From positions 97,867 to 161,866 of the forward strand of contig NZ_JABERD010000002.1 in assembly GCF_013044505.1 (NCBI RefSeq): DNA of 64,000 nt, in the 5' to 3' direction. This document shows positions 24,818 through 33,527 of the stretch, in pieces (positions within the stretch are counted from its first letter, which is position 1; each line of letters begins with the position of its first letter). The notes beneath the pieces were generated by a model that was not told the origin of the DNA, did not search any database, and saw nothing but the letters and a program-made list of their open reading frames with translations. This DNA comes from Streptomyces sp. S3(2020) (GTDB lineage: Bacteria; Actinomycetota; Actinomycetes; Streptomycetales; Streptomycetaceae). The position numbers were made by a program, and so were the translations under genes.

Positions 24818-26122
24818 CTAGATGTCCTGGGTCCGAGGACTGTCGAGCATGGTCTTCACCTCGTCCGAGACCAGGTCGGGCGGTGGGTTCGTGATGTTGG
24901 CCGTGCCGTTGCCCGTCATCAGGCGGTTGTTGTCGGTCACGTGCCGCAGGCCCAGGACGTGCCCGATCTCATGCCCCAGTGTCCACTGTGTCGCACCCTG
25001 CGCCACGACGGCACCCGGGCGGCCGGCGGGATGCGCCGCGCAGCCGTTGAACGGCGGCACCGTCGACCGTACGAAGTAGGCGACGACGTCGTCGGGACCC
25101 GCGTTGTTGCGATGGGCGAAGAGCTCGTTCTGCTCGGCCGTCGTCTGTCCGCTCACGCACTGTCCGACGTCGATGTCGTTGAGGGCCGGCAGGTTCAGAC
25201 TCTCGGTAGACGCCAGTTCCACGGCGATGCCCGCGGTCGCGTACACCTCCCGCATGCGTGCCACGGCGTCGGTGACGGACACGTTCGGAGCGGTGAGGAC
25301 CTTGGCGTGCAGCCGCACGGTGGGGACCTGTGTCCACCACTTGTGCCACATCGCGCTGTCGGTACCGGCGACGAACGTGTCGATCCGGTTCGGTCCCCAC
25401 GAGACGGCGGCGGGCGCGCTGGTCAGCACACCACCGAGACTCTCCCAGCCCGACCAGCCGTTCTGGAACCACTTGTGCCACAACGCCGAGTCGGTGCCCG
25501 CGACGAAGACGTCGAGCCGCCCGGACGACCAACTCGCCACGGACGGGGCGGAAGTGAGCACACCGCCCAGGCTCTCCCAGCCCGACCAGCCGTTCTGGAA
25601 CCACTTGTGCCACAGCGCCGCGTTCGTGCCGGCGCCGAAGACGTCGATACGGCCGTTGCTCCAGGAGACGGCGGCGGGTGCGCTGGTCAGCACACCACCG
25701 AGACTCTCCCAGCCCGACCAGCCGTTCTGGAACCACTTGTGCCACAACGCCGAGTCCGTCCCCCGCACGAAGACGTCGAGCCGCCCGGACGACCAACTCG
25801 CCACGGACGGGGCGGAAGTGAGCACACCGCCCAGGCTCTCCCAGCCCGACCAGCCGTTCTGATACCACTTGTGCCACAGGGCGGAGTCCGTGCCCCGCAC
25901 GAAGACGTCGATACGGCCGTTCCCCCAGGAGACCGCGGCGGGCTCCGAGGTGAGGATGCCGCCGAGGCTCTCCCAGTTCGACCAGCCGTTCTGGTACCAC
26001 TTGTGCCACAGCGCGGAGTTGGTCCCGCGCACGAACGTGTCCAGCCGCCCCGAGGTCCAGGACGACACACCGGGGCCGCTCGTCAGCGTGCCCCCGAGAC
26101 TCTCCCAGCCCAGCCACGTCAT
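24818..26122 (-). CDS. PLL-type lectin propeller fused to a metzincin metalloprotease
   Basis: 434 residues. Residues 6-268 are six 44-residue repeats of the PLL/fucose-lectin-like beta-propeller kind (WESLGG...[27 protein letters not shown]). Residues of about 275-434 form a metzincin protease: zinc motif [11 protein letters not shown] (384-394) and Met-turn with Met402 in NRLMTGNG. The ATG has AGGGGG nearby, and the lectin repeats begin at residue 6, so there is no room for a signal peptide or propeptide. Either it is exported by another route or acts inside. The lectin should direct the protease to glycans. Coupled to the HEAT gene downstream. Confidence 0.88.
   Translation of the reverse strand: MTWLGWESLGGTLTSGPGVSSWTSGRLDTFVRGTNSALWHKWYQNGWSNWESLGGILTSEPAAVSWGNGRIDVFVRGTDSALWHKWYQNGWSGWESLGGVLTSAPSVASWSSGRLDVFVRGTDSALWHKWFQNGWSGWESLGGVLTSAPAAVSWSNGRIDVFGAGTNAALWHKWFQNGWSGWESLGGVLTSAPSVASWSSGRLDVFVAGTDSALWHKWFQNGWSGWESLGGVLTSAPAAVSWGPNRIDTFVAGTDSAMWHKWWTQVPTVRLHAKVLTAPNVSVTDAVARMREVYATAGIAVELASTESLNLPALNDIDVGQCVSGQTTAEQNELFAHRNNAGPDDVVAYFVRSTVPPFNGCAAHPAGRPGAVVAQGATQWTLGHEIGHVLGLRHVTDNNRLMTGNGTANITNPPPDLVSDEVKTMLDSPRTQDI
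25319..26107 (-). repeat. Six 132-base repeats encoding lectin blades
   Basis: Six head-to-tail 132-base units encode the 44-residue blades. Odd and even units differ in a regular way: [11 protein letters not shown] in units 3 and 5, AAVSWxxxRID in units 2, 4 and 6. This points to duplication of a two-blade, 264-base module. Units 3 and 5 are almost identical at DNA level, so amplification is recent or kept uniform by recombination. Confidence 0.9.
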
Positions 26123-26344
26123 GGCATTCCCCCTTCACCCGCGGAACGCTTCGCGGAAGGCCCATGACGCTACTCGTCCGGCTTACGGCGGCTAAGCATG
26201 AAATCGGGCCATAAACATGACGATCAGCCATGTTCTACGGGAAACAGGGATATGCCAGAGATACCCACAGTGGAGGAACGGTGTGTGCCATATGCGTCCT
26301 GCCCGGGGCATGCCGCATGGGGCCGAACCGGATGTTGGCCGATA

Positions 26345-26374
26345 CCGGACCCGACGGTCGTACGTCGGGTCCGG
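26345..26374. terminator. Hairpin downstream of the ROK gene
   Basis: CCGGACCCGACG and its exact complement, 6-base loop GTCGTA, lie 49 bases past the stop of the minus-strand ROK gene. It stands in the 300-base gap between the ROK gene and the start of the lectin-protease gene. Confidence 0.65.
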
Positions 26375-26376
26375 CA

Positions 26377-26416
26377 GCCGAGTGAACGTCCCTGCCGAGT
26401 GAACGTTCCTGCCGAG
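26377..26416. repeat. Tandem 17-base direct repeat
   Basis: GCCGAGTGAACGTCCCT is followed directly by GCCGAGTGAACGTTCCT and then a partial third copy (GCCGAG), just after the ROK stop. Nothing else was seen in the remaining part of the 26123-26422 gap besides the lectin-protease ribosome site. Confidence 0.6.
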
Positions 26417-26422
26417 GTCCGG

Positions 26423-27370
26423 TCAGACCGTGGCCGCGTCCGTCCGCTTCGCGAGGGCGGCCGCCGCCGCACCCACCAGCCCCGCGTCGGTGCCCATCTG
26501 AGCCGGCGTCACCGCCAGACGCCGCACGAAGGACAGGGTGGCGTAGTCGGTCAGGGCCTTGCGCAACGGTGCGAAGAGGACGTCGCCCGCCTTGCCCACA
26601 CCGCCGCCGATCACCGCGATGTCGATCTCGACGAGTGTCGCGGTGGCGGCGATTCCGGCGGCCAGGGCCTGGGCGGCCCGTTCGAAGGAGGCCACCGCGA
26701 CCGGGTCGCCGGCCCGGGCGGCCGCGGCCACCGCCGCGGCGGAGGTGTCGCCGTCGGGGCCGGGGCGCCAGCCGTTCTCCACGGCCCGGCGGGCGATGTT
26801 CGGACCGCTCGCGATGCGCTCCACACAGCCGCGCGAACCGCACGCGCACGGGTCCCCGTCCACGTCCACGCTGATGTGGCCGATGTGTCCCGCGTTGCCC
26901 GTCGGACCCGGGTGCAGACGGCCGTTGAGGACCAGGCCGCCGCCGACACCCGTCGAGACGACCATGCACAGCGCGTTGTCATGGCCGCGGGCCGCGCCCT
27001 GCCAGTGCTCGGCCGCGGTGATCGCCACGCCGTCGCCGATCAGCTCGACGGGCAGCCCACCCGTCGCCTCCCGGACCCGCCGGACCAGCGGATAGTCGCG
27101 CCAGCCGGGCACGTTGACCGGGCTCACGGTGCCCGCGGAGGCGTCCACGGGCCCCGCGCTGCCGATACCGAGGGCGGAGGCGCGTCCCCACAGCGTCGAC
27201 GCGGTGAGCTCGCCGAGCACCTCCTCGACGGCACCCATCACGGTCTCGCCGTCCTCCTTGGCGGGCGTGGCGCGCTGGGCTCGCACCAGGATCCGGCCGT
27301 GGTCGTCGACCAGCGCCCCGGCGATCTTGGTGCCGCCGATGTCGAGCGCGGCCACGAGGTCGGTGTGCAT
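26423..27370 (-). CDS. ROK family sugar kinase
   Basis: 315 residues. The ATPase signature LDIGGTKIAGALVDDHG opens the protein, and the ROK zinc motif CACGSRGCVERIASG is present near residue 186. The sugar-binding EGGH-like region reads GHIGHISVD. There is no N-terminal helix-turn-helix, so it is an enzyme (glucokinase or other hexose kinase) rather than a repressor. It is divergent from a LacI regulator with 193 bases between the two starts, including a LacI-type palindrome, so expression probably depends on a sugar signal. The exact sugar is not determined. Confidence 0.9.
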   Translation of the reverse strand: MHTDLVAALDIGGTKIAGALVDDHGRILVRAQRATPAKEDGETVMGAVEEVLGELTASTLWGRASALGIGSAGPVDASAGTVSPVNVPGWRDYPLVRRVREATGGLPVELIGDGVAITAAEHWQGAARGHDNALCMVVSTGVGGGLVLNGRLHPGPTGNAGHIGHISVDVDGDPCACGSRGCVERIASGPNIARRAVENGWRPGPDGDTSAAAVAAAARAGDPVAVASFERAAQALAAGIAATATLVEIDIAVIGGGVGKAGDVLFAPLRKALTDYATLSFVRRLAVTPAQMGTDAGLVGAAAAALAKRTDAATV

Positions 27371-27448
27371 CAGTGTGTGATCTCCCGGTCAACCATGAGC
27401 GAGTGTGGGCCGATCCCGGGGTGGGGGCACGGAACCGGAGATTGCGGT

Positions 27449-27480
27449 GGACAGTGTCCCCCGCATCTGACAACGTTGTC
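27449..27480. promoter_or_regulatory. LacI-type operator palindromes between ROK and LacI genes
   Basis: GACAACGTTGTC (27469-27480) is a perfect 12-base palindrome with the central CG typical of LacI-family operators. GGACA-G-TGTCC (27449-27459) lies 10 bases before it. Both are between the divergent ROK and LacI starts and could serve autoregulation and ROK repression. Confidence 0.65.
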
Positions 27481-27563
27481 CAGGCTCTATGCTCGACGCC
27501 ACATCCTCATACAAAATCATGGCCGCCGCACCTTCCCGGACGACAGGAACAGGACGCCGCATC

Positions 27564-28613
27564 GTGCCCGACTCCACCCGCCGCGCAGACCGCCTCTCCG
27601 CCACGCGTTACGGCAACCGTCCGACGATGAAGGACGTGGCCGCGCGCGCCGGGGTCGGCCTCAAGACGGTCTCCCGTGTGGTCAACGGCGAACCGGGCGT
27701 CACACCGGAGACCGAGCGCCGGGTCCAGGAGGCCATCGACGCGCTCGGCTTCCGCCGCAACGACAGCGCGCGGGTGCTGCGCAAGGGCAGCACCGCCAGT
27801 ATCGGGCTGGTCCTGGAGGACCTCGCGGACCCTTTCTACGGTCCGCTGAGCCGCTCCGTCGAGGAGGTGGCCCGTGCCCACGGCGCCCTGCTGATCAACG
27901 GTTCCAGCGCGGAGGACCCGGACCGCGAGCAGGAGTTGGTGCTGGCGCTGTGCGCACGGCGGGTGGACGGCCTGGTGGTCATCCCGGCCGGTGACGACCA
28001 CCGGTATCTGGAGCCGGAGCTGAAGGCGGGCGTCGCCACGGTGTTCGTGGACCGTCCGGCCGGACAGATCGACGCCGACGTCGTCCTCTCCGACAACTTC
28101 GGCGGCGCCCGCGACGGTGTCGCCCACCTCATCGCCCACGGGCACCGCCGGATCGGCTTCATCGGCGACATGCCCCGCATCCACACCGCCGCCGAGCGGC
28201 TGCGCGGCTACCGGGCCGCAATGGAGGACGCGGGCATACCGGTCGAGGACTCCTGGATGTCCCTCGGCGTCACCGACCCCGAGCGGGTGCGGCGGGCGAC
28301 CGAGGAGATGCTCTCCGGACCGGCGCCGGTCACCGCGGTCTTCGCGGGCAACAACCGGGTGACGGTCACCGTGATCCGTGTCCTCGCCGAACAGTCCCGG
28401 CACATCGCCCTGGTCGGCTTCGACGACATCGAACTGGCCGACCTGCTCCAGCCGGGCGTCACCGTCGTGGCCCAGGACGCGGCAGCCCTCGGCCGTACCG
28501 CCGCCGAGCGCCTCTTCCGCCAGCTCGACGGCACGCTGATCACCCCGGAACGCATCGAGCTCCCCACCCGCCTGATCACCCGCGGCTCGGGCGAACTGCC
28601 GCCGGCGGACTGA
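27564..28613 (+). CDS. LacI family transcriptional regulator
   Basis: 349 residues from the GTG at 27564; in-frame ATGs at 27489 and 27519 would add 15-25 residues without a better ribosome site. The LacI helix-turn-helix is TMKDVAARAGVGLKTVSRVV, with the hinge helix region RRNDSARVLRKG. The periplasmic-binding-protein-like effector domain follows (IGLVLEDLADPFYG, LVGFDDIELADLLQPGVT). It probably represses the divergent ROK kinase through the palindromes in between, with a sugar or sugar phosphate as inducer. Confidence 0.92.
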   Translation: MPDSTRRADRLSATRYGNRPTMKDVAARAGVGLKTVSRVVNGEPGVTPETERRVQEAIDALGFRRNDSARVLRKGSTASIGLVLEDLADPFYGPLSRSVEEVARAHGALLINGSSAEDPDREQELVLALCARRVDGLVVIPAGDDHRYLEPELKAGVATVFVDRPAGQIDADVVLSDNFGGARDGVAHLIAHGHRRIGFIGDMPRIHTAAERLRGYRAAMEDAGIPVEDSWMSLGVTDPERVRRATEEMLSGPAPVTAVFAGNNRVTVTVIRVLAEQSRHIALVGFDDIELADLLQPGVTVVAQDAAALGRTAAERLFRQLDGTLITPERIELPTRLITRGSGELPPAD

Positions 28614-28620
28614 GCGTCCG

Positions 28621-30060
28621 ATGGAGGAGGGCGCGCGCGAGGTACGTCAGCCCGGGCAGGCACCGGAGGGACACACGAGCGGTCCGGCACCGACGCCTTC
28701 CGCGAGCGATCCGCAGCAGCCCCCGCCGACCTCGGGCGGAAACCCGAGCGGACCGCCACACCCAGCGCCGACACCAACACCCTCCACGAGCCAACCGCAA
28801 CAACCCCCGCCGACCTCAGGCAGAAACCCGAACAGGCCACCACACCCAGGGCCGACACCGACGCCTTCCACGGACGAACCGCAACAGCCCCCGCCGACCT
28901 CGGGCGGAGACCCGAGCGAGCCGCCACACCCGGGACCGACACCAACACCCTCCACGGACGAACCGCAACAACCCCCGCCGACCTCGGGCGGAAACCCGAG
29001 CGAGCCGCCACACCCGGGACCGACACCAACACCCTCCACGGACGAACCGCAACAACCCCCGCCGACCTCGGGCGGAAACCCGAGCGGGCTGCCGCTGCCG
29101 GGGGCCGCAGACGATGGCTCGGCAGGTTATCCACCGCATGCCGCGGCCGCCTCGGACGGACGCGTGGGTGGTTCCTCGCGGTTGGGTTTTGGTTCGGAGG
29201 CCCCCTCGGGGCGTCCGCGGCGGGCCTCTCCGCTCGCGCCCGACGTACAGCGAACCGAACCGGCCCCGGGCGCCCGCACCTTGGAGGCCCTCGGACTGGC
29301 CGAGGCGCCGCGTGACCATCCGCTGCTCTACCCGGGTGTCTGGCCGGCCGACTCCGGGCTCCTGGACGGGGATCGCCTGCTGCCCCTGGACCGGCTGCGG
29401 TTCGAGGACCGAGTCCCCGTGCTGGCCGTCGGCTCCAACGCCAGCCCGGCCCAACTGCGGCACAAGATGGCCGAGTACGGGATCACCTCCCCCATCCCGA
29501 TGGTGCGGACCCGCGTCACGGGCATCGACGTCGGCGTCTCCGCGCATGTGAGCCTGCTGGGGTACGTGTCCGCGTCACCGGTCGACGCACCCGCCGCCGT
29601 AAGGGAGTTGTTCGTCACCTGGCTCGACGCGGAGCAGCTGGCGGTGGTCGACGCGAGCGAGGGGGTGCCGCTGCCGACCGGCAACTACCGGCGCGCCTGG
29701 CTGCCTTCCCCCGAGGTGGGGATCGAGTTGGCGGACGGCACGCGACTCCCGGGCGCGTACGTGTACGTCAACCGCCACGGCGTCCTCCACGACGGCACCG
29801 GCGCCCCGCGCACACACCCGGGCCAGCGGGCGCTGCTCACCGAACTCCTCGCCGGATCGGCCCGGTTGAGGGAGCTGTTCGGGGCCACACCGGAGGAGTT
29901 CTGCGCCCGGGCACGGGCCGACCGGGAGCTGTGCCGGCAGGGCACGCGGCTCTTCGCGGAGGAGAAGCTGGTGATCCCCTCCGGCCTGGAGCGCCACGTG
30001 CGGGCTCAGCAGACCGGGAGTCCCGGCACCGGTTCGTCGTTGTCGCCGCCCTTGATGTAG
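28621..30060 (+). CDS. Proline-rich-repeat protein with gamma-glutamylcyclotransferase-like domain
   Basis: Up to 479 residues. Residues 22-161 are five 28-residue Pro-rich repeats (PTPTPSTDEPQQPPPTSGG...). After a linker, residues of about 220-465 form a conserved domain starting RTLEALGLAEAPRDHPLLYPG with VPVLAVGSNASPAQLRHKM, which recalls the YGSN turn of gamma-glutamylcyclotransferases; that assignment is tentative. The start is uncertain: the ATG at 28621 lacks a ribosome site, and a GTG at 29164 would remove the repeats. If the longer form is right, the repeats are a flexible linker or binding tail. It ends 55 bases inside the convergent kinase gene. Confidence 0.6.
   Translation: MEEGAREVRQPGQAPEGHTSGPAPTPSASDPQQPPPTSGGNPSGPPHPAPTPTPSTSQPQQPPPTSGRNPNRPPHPGPTPTPSTDEPQQPPPTSGGDPSEPPHPGPTPTPSTDEPQQPPPTSGGNPSEPPHPGPTPTPSTDEPQQPPPTSGGNPSGLPLPGAADDGSAGYPPHAAAASDGRVGGSSRLGFGSEAPSGRPRRASPLAPDVQRTEPAPGARTLEALGLAEAPRDHPLLYPGVWPADSGLLDGDRLLPLDRLRFEDRVPVLAVGSNASPAQLRHKMAEYGITSPIPMVRTRVTGIDVGVSAHVSLLGYVSASPVDAPAAVRELFVTWLDAEQLAVVDASEGVPLPTGNYRRAWLPSPEVGIELADGTRLPGAYVYVNRHGVLHDGTGAPRTHPGQRALLTELLAGSARLRELFGATPEEFCARARADRELCRQGTRLFAEEKLVIPSGLERHVRAQQTGSPGTGSSLSPPLM
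28684..29103. repeat. Five tandem 84-base repeats
   Basis: Five in-frame 84-base units encode the 28-residue Pro/Ser/Thr-rich motif. Units 3-5 are nearly identical; units 1 and 2 are more diverged. Codon usage (CCA, ACA, CAA, GAA, GGA) departs from the strong G/C third-position bias of the neighbours. The complementary strand is also open through the array. Confidence 0.9.
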
Positions 30061-31865
30061 ACGTCGCTGACGTAGACGTTCGTGTTGCCGCTGTCGTCGT
30101 CCGTCTTGGCCCACCAGACGTTGGTCCACTCGCCGTCCGTCTCACGGCGACCCAGGTTCTCCTGGCAGTAGAAGTAGTTGGTGCCCGCGTTGAGGACGCC
30201 GACCTCGGTGCCGGAGGCGGTGTAGGAGGCGGCGGTCTTCCAGACCGTGCAGTCGTACTTGCCGTCGCCCCTGGGCGAGCAGGCCGGGGCGGGGGTCGTC
30301 GCGCCACCGCCTCCCGTGGCCCCGCCGTCTCCCGAGGACCCGCCGTCGCCGCCGCCCGAGGTCCGCGTCGGGGAGGAGGTGGTGGCCCGGCCCGTGGGGG
30401 CGCTGTCGGTCGTGCGGCTCGGTGCCCCGGTCGCCGTCGGGGACTTCTCGTCCCCTCGCCCGGTGGGCTTGGGGTCGTCCGTGCGGACGGCGCCGCCACG
30501 GCCGCTCGCCGAGGAGGTGGCCCCGATGCCGGTGGCGGACGCCGTGGGTCGTGCGCCGGTCTCCTTGTCGCCGCCGCTGTTCAGCAGGGCGACGGTGACG
30601 CCGGCCGACGCCAGGACGACGGTGACGGCCGCGGCGGCGAGGAGCCCACGGCCCTTGCGGCGGGAGGGCCGGGTGGTGTCCACGGGGCCGGTGACGGCCG
30701 GGTCCAGCGGTCCCGGGGCGGCTGCCCCGAAGCCGTGCGGAGCCGGTCCGGCGTGGCCGGGAGCGCCGTAGCCCTGCGGTACGGGGACGCTCTGGTCGGG
30801 GGCACCGTAGCCCTGCGGGGCCGGAACGCCCTGGCTGGGTGCGCCGTAGCCGTGCGGGCCCGTTCCACCCGTCGGGGAGCCCTGCCCTGCCGGAGCGACC
30901 GGCGTCACCGGCCCGAACCCGGGCGGCACCGACGGCACACCGCGCTCCGTCTCCGCCGACGCCGCGCCCGCCGTACCCCGCAATGTCGTCGTCGCGGAAT
31001 CCGTACCCTCCGCGTCCGCGACCGCCTGGAGCAGTTCCCGCGCCTCCGCCGCCTCCGGACGGCCCTCGGGCCGCTTGTCCATCAGCCGCCGGAGCACGGG
31101 CCCGAGCGCTCCCGCGCGGGCGGGTTCCGGGAGCGGCTCGCTGACGATCGCGGTGAGGGTGGAGAAGGTGGACGTACGGCGGAAGGGCGAGGAGCCCTCC
31201 ACGGCGGCGTACAGCGTGGCGCCCAGGGCCCAGATGTCGGAGGCCGGGCCGGGGTCGGCGCCCTGGGCCCGCTCGGGCGCCAGGTAGTCGAGGGAGCCGA
31301 CGAGTTCGCCGCTGCGGGTGAGATGGGTGGCGGAGCCGTCGCCCGGGTCCTCCATCGTCGCGATGCCGAAGTCGGTGAGGACGACCCGTCCCGACCGGTC
31401 GAGCAGGATGTTGCCGGGCTTCACGTCCCGGTGCAGTACGCCTGCGCGGTGGGCGGCGGCCAGCGCGTCCATGACCTCGGCGCCGATCCCGGCCGCCTCC
31501 CCCGGTTCGAGGGTGCCGCGCTCGCGCAGGACGTCGTCGAGCGACGGCCCGTCCACCAGCTCCATGACGATCAGCGGGCGGCCGTCGACCTCGGTCACGT
31601 CGTGGACGGCGACGACTCCGGGATGGCGCACCCGGGCGGCGGCGCGGGCTTCGCGCTGCATGCGCAGCCGCAGGCCGGCGAGCTCGGGGCCGTCGGAGTC
31701 GGTGTAGGTGCGCAGTTCCTTGACGGCGACCTCACGGCCGAGGACCTCGTCGACGGCCCGCCAGACCACTCCCATGCCGCCCCGGCCGAGTTGCGCCACG
31801 ACGCGATAGCGCCCGGCCAGCACTCGGCCGGTCTCGTCCGTACGTCCGTTCTCCCCCGATGACAC
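30006..31865 (-). CDS. Membrane Ser/Thr protein kinase (PknB-like)
   Basis: 619 residues from a GTG at 31865 with GGAACGGGGC upstream. The kinase domain (about 16-275) is complete: glycine loop GRGGMG, Lys49 in VAVKE, catalytic HRDVKPGN with Asp147, and DFG at 165-167. A Pro/Gly/Tyr-rich linker with PQGYGAP repeats follows, then one membrane helix (GLLAAAAVTVVLASAGVTVALL, near 400). A Thr/Ser/Gly-rich stalk then leads to an extracellular domain with cysteine pairs (CSPRGDGKYDC and others). There are no PASTA repeats. It senses something outside and phosphorylates cytoplasmic proteins; targets are unknown. Confidence 0.93.
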   Translation of the reverse strand: MSSGENGRTDETGRVLAGRYRVVAQLGRGGMGVVWRAVDEVLGREVAVKELRTYTDSDGPELAGLRLRMQREARAAARVRHPGVVAVHDVTEVDGRPLIVMELVDGPSLDDVLRERGTLEPGEAAGIGAEVMDALAAAHRAGVLHRDVKPGNILLDRSGRVVLTDFGIATMEDPGDGSATHLTRSGELVGSLDYLAPERAQGADPGPASDIWALGATLYAAVEGSSPFRRTSTFSTLTAIVSEPLPEPARAGALGPVLRRLMDKRPEGRPEAAEARELLQAVADAEGTDSATTTLRGTAGAASAETERGVPSVPPGFGPVTPVAPAGQGSPTGGTGPHGYGAPSQGVPAPQGYGAPDQSVPVPQGYGAPGHAGPAPHGFGAAAPGPLDPAVTGPVDTTRPSRRKGRGLLAAAAVTVVLASAGVTVALLNSGGDKETGARPTASATGIGATSSASGRGGAVRTDDPKPTGRGDEKSPTATGAPSRTTDSAPTGRATTSSPTRTSGGGDGGSSGDGGATGGGGATTPAPACSPRGDGKYDCTVWKTAASYTASGTEVGVLNAGTNYFYCQENLGRRETDGEWTNVWWAKTDDDSGNTNVYVSDVYIKGGDNDEPVPGLPVC

Positions 31866-31943
31866 CGTTGCCCCGTTCCTGTGACACGTCCATGCGTGGC
31901 GCCCAGACTAATCCGTCCCGTACGGCTCCTCGGGTGCCGTCCG

Positions 31944-32195
31944 TCACTCGTAGTCGGTCGCCGCGCGCAGCGCCCGGGCCAGGAAGGTCCAGTCGCCCCC
32001 GGCGGGGAGGTCCTTGTCGAAGTTCCGGTACCAGCCCGGCGCGGAGTCGATCCACGCCGAGAGCGCCTCCAGGAAGGTGTCGAGGGTGCGGTTCTCCCAC
32101 TCGTCACCCCGCTGGAGGCACTCCTCGTGCAGGGCGCGGACGAACGCGGCCAGTTCCTCGCGGGTGCCGATCTCGTCATCGGGTCCGAGAGTCAT
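31944..32195 (-). CDS. DUF7660-like small acidic protein
   Basis: 83 residues, acidic and all-helical in appearance. The core EWENRTLDTFLEALSAWIDSAPGWYRN, ending in AATDYE, matches the DUF7660 pattern, small proteins of unknown function often found near immunity-like or regulatory genes. Weak ribosome site. It lies 78 bases upstream of the kinase on the same strand and 20 bases downstream of the DUF6986 gene, so it may share that transcript. Confidence 0.65.
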   Translation of the reverse strand: MTLGPDDEIGTREELAAFVRALHEECLQRGDEWENRTLDTFLEALSAWIDSAPGWYRNFDKDLPAGGDWTFLARALRAATDYE

Positions 32196-32215
32196 GGCCG
32201 CAAGGTAACGGGCCG

Positions 32216-33511
32216 CTACCGGCCGGAGATCGTCAGGTCACCGCGCCGGGGCGCCGCGAAGCCCTCCAGGTCGGCCCGGGTCAGGCCGGTCAGCCGGGCG
32301 ACCTCGGCGATGTCGAGGGCGCCGCAGTCCAGGCCGCGCAGCAGATAGCCGCCGAGGGCCTTGGCGGTGGCGGGCTCGTCCATGACGTCGCCGCCGGTGT
32401 GGTTGGCGTAGCGGGCGAGGCGGGCGGCGGCCTGCTCGAAGCCCTCGCGGTAGAAGGCGAAGACGGCGGCGTAGCGGGTCGGGATGTGGCCGGGGTGCAT
32501 GTCCCAGCCCTGGTAGTAGGCGCGCGACAGGGCGCGGCGGGTGAGGCCGTAGTGAAGGCGCCAGGCGTCGTGGACCTTGGCGGTCGGGCCGATCGGCAGG
32601 ACGTTGGTGGAGCCGTCACAGACGCGTACGCCGGTGCCCGCGGCCGCGACCTGCATGATCGCCTTGGCGTGGTCGGCGACCGGGTGGTCGCTGGCCTGGT
32701 AGGCGGCGGAGACCCCGAGGCAGGCGCTGTAGTCGAAGGTGCCGTAGTGCAGTCCGGTGGCGCGGCCCTCGGCGGCCCCGATCATCCGGGCGACCGTGGC
32801 GGTGCCGTCGGTGGCGAGGATGGACTGGCTGGTCTCGATCTGGATCTCGAAGCCGATCCGGCCGGGCTCCAGGCCGCGTGCCTTCTCGAACTCCTCCAGG
32901 AGGCGCACCATGGCGGTGACCTGCTCGGCGTACGTCACCTTCGGCAGCGTGAGGACGAGCCCTTCGGGCAGGCCGCCGGCCTCCATGAGGCCGGTGAGGA
33001 AGATGTCCAGGGTGCGGATGCCGCGGTCGCGTACCGCCGTCTCCATGCACTTCATACGGATGCCCATGTACGGGGCCGCCGTGCCGTTCCGGTACGCCTG
33101 GGCGATCAGCCGGGCGGCGCGCGCCGCGTCCTGGTCCTCGTCCTTGCCCTGGTAGCCGTCCTCGAAGTCCACCCGAAGGTCTTCGACGGGCTCGCGCTCC
33201 AGCTTGGCGCGCACTCGGGAGTACACCGGCTCGGCGAGCTCGTCGGACAGGCCCAGCACGGCGGCGAAGGAGGCGGCGTCCGGGGCGTGTTCGTCGAGGG
33301 CGGCGAGGGCCTGGTCGCCCCAGGAGCGCAGGGTGTCGGCGGCGAAGGCGTCGCCGGGGACGTAGACGGTGTGGACGGGCTGGCGGGTGCCGGGGTCACC
33401 GGGGTAGCGGCGCTCCAGCTCGGCGTCGACCGGCGCGAGGGAGGCACTGATCTCCTCGCTGACGGCACTCGCGAGGCTCGTCGCCACCTGCTCCTGCTGG
33501 CCCTGACCCAT
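32216..33511 (-). CDS. DUF6986 family aldolase (citrate-lyase/malate-synthase superfamily)
   Basis: 431 residues from the ATG at 33511, with GGAGGG seven bases upstream. The TIM-barrel aldolase pattern is visible: RVDFEDGYQGK (metal-binding acid), ILTGLMEAGGLPEGLVLTLPKV, FEIQIETSQSILATDG (the superfamily Glu), and LHYGTFDYSACLG. The family is annotated as aldolase and is related to malate synthase and CitE-like lyases acting on C2 units such as glyoxylate or acetyl-CoA. The promoter carries a double TTCCG/CGGAA palindrome, suggesting specific control of glyoxylate or related metabolism. Exact reaction not established. Confidence 0.82.
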   Translation of the reverse strand: MGQGQQEQVATSLASAVSEEISASLAPVDAELERRYPGDPGTRQPVHTVYVPGDAFAADTLRSWGDQALAALDEHAPDAASFAAVLGLSDELAEPVYSRVRAKLEREPVEDLRVDFEDGYQGKDEDQDAARAARLIAQAYRNGTAAPYMGIRMKCMETAVRDRGIRTLDIFLTGLMEAGGLPEGLVLTLPKVTYAEQVTAMVRLLEEFEKARGLEPGRIGFEIQIETSQSILATDGTATVARMIGAAEGRATGLHYGTFDYSACLGVSAAYQASDHPVADHAKAIMQVAAAGTGVRVCDGSTNVLPIGPTAKVHDAWRLHYGLTRRALSRAYYQGWDMHPGHIPTRYAAVFAFYREGFEQAAARLARYANHTGGDVMDEPATAKALGGYLLRGLDCGALDIAEVARLTGLTRADLEGFAAPRRGDLTISGR

Positions 33512-33527
33512 GCCACACCCTCCTATT

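Noticed and set aside
25319..26107. Regular repeats as a CRISPR array
   Set aside because: Units are 132 bases with no unique spacers and encode protein blades in frame.
22259..26167. A 1302-codon open frame on the plus strand
   Set aside because: It runs antisense to the AAA-Nudix, HEAT and lectin-protease genes; its translation has no recognisable domain and its composition is that of a shadow frame.
26377..26416. GAACGTTC in the short direct repeat as a LexA site
   Set aside because: It lacks the four-base spacer of the LexA consensus and lies downstream of the ROK stop, not in a promoter.
28613..28621. Co-transcription of the proline-repeat gene with LacI as a sugar operon
   Set aside because: Only 7 bases separate them, but no ribosome site precedes the ATG and the later domain has no sugar link, so I did not claim a functional operon.
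28684..29103. 84-base repeats as a CRISPR or integration site
   Set aside because: No spacers; the units are in-frame proline-rich codons with gradual divergence.
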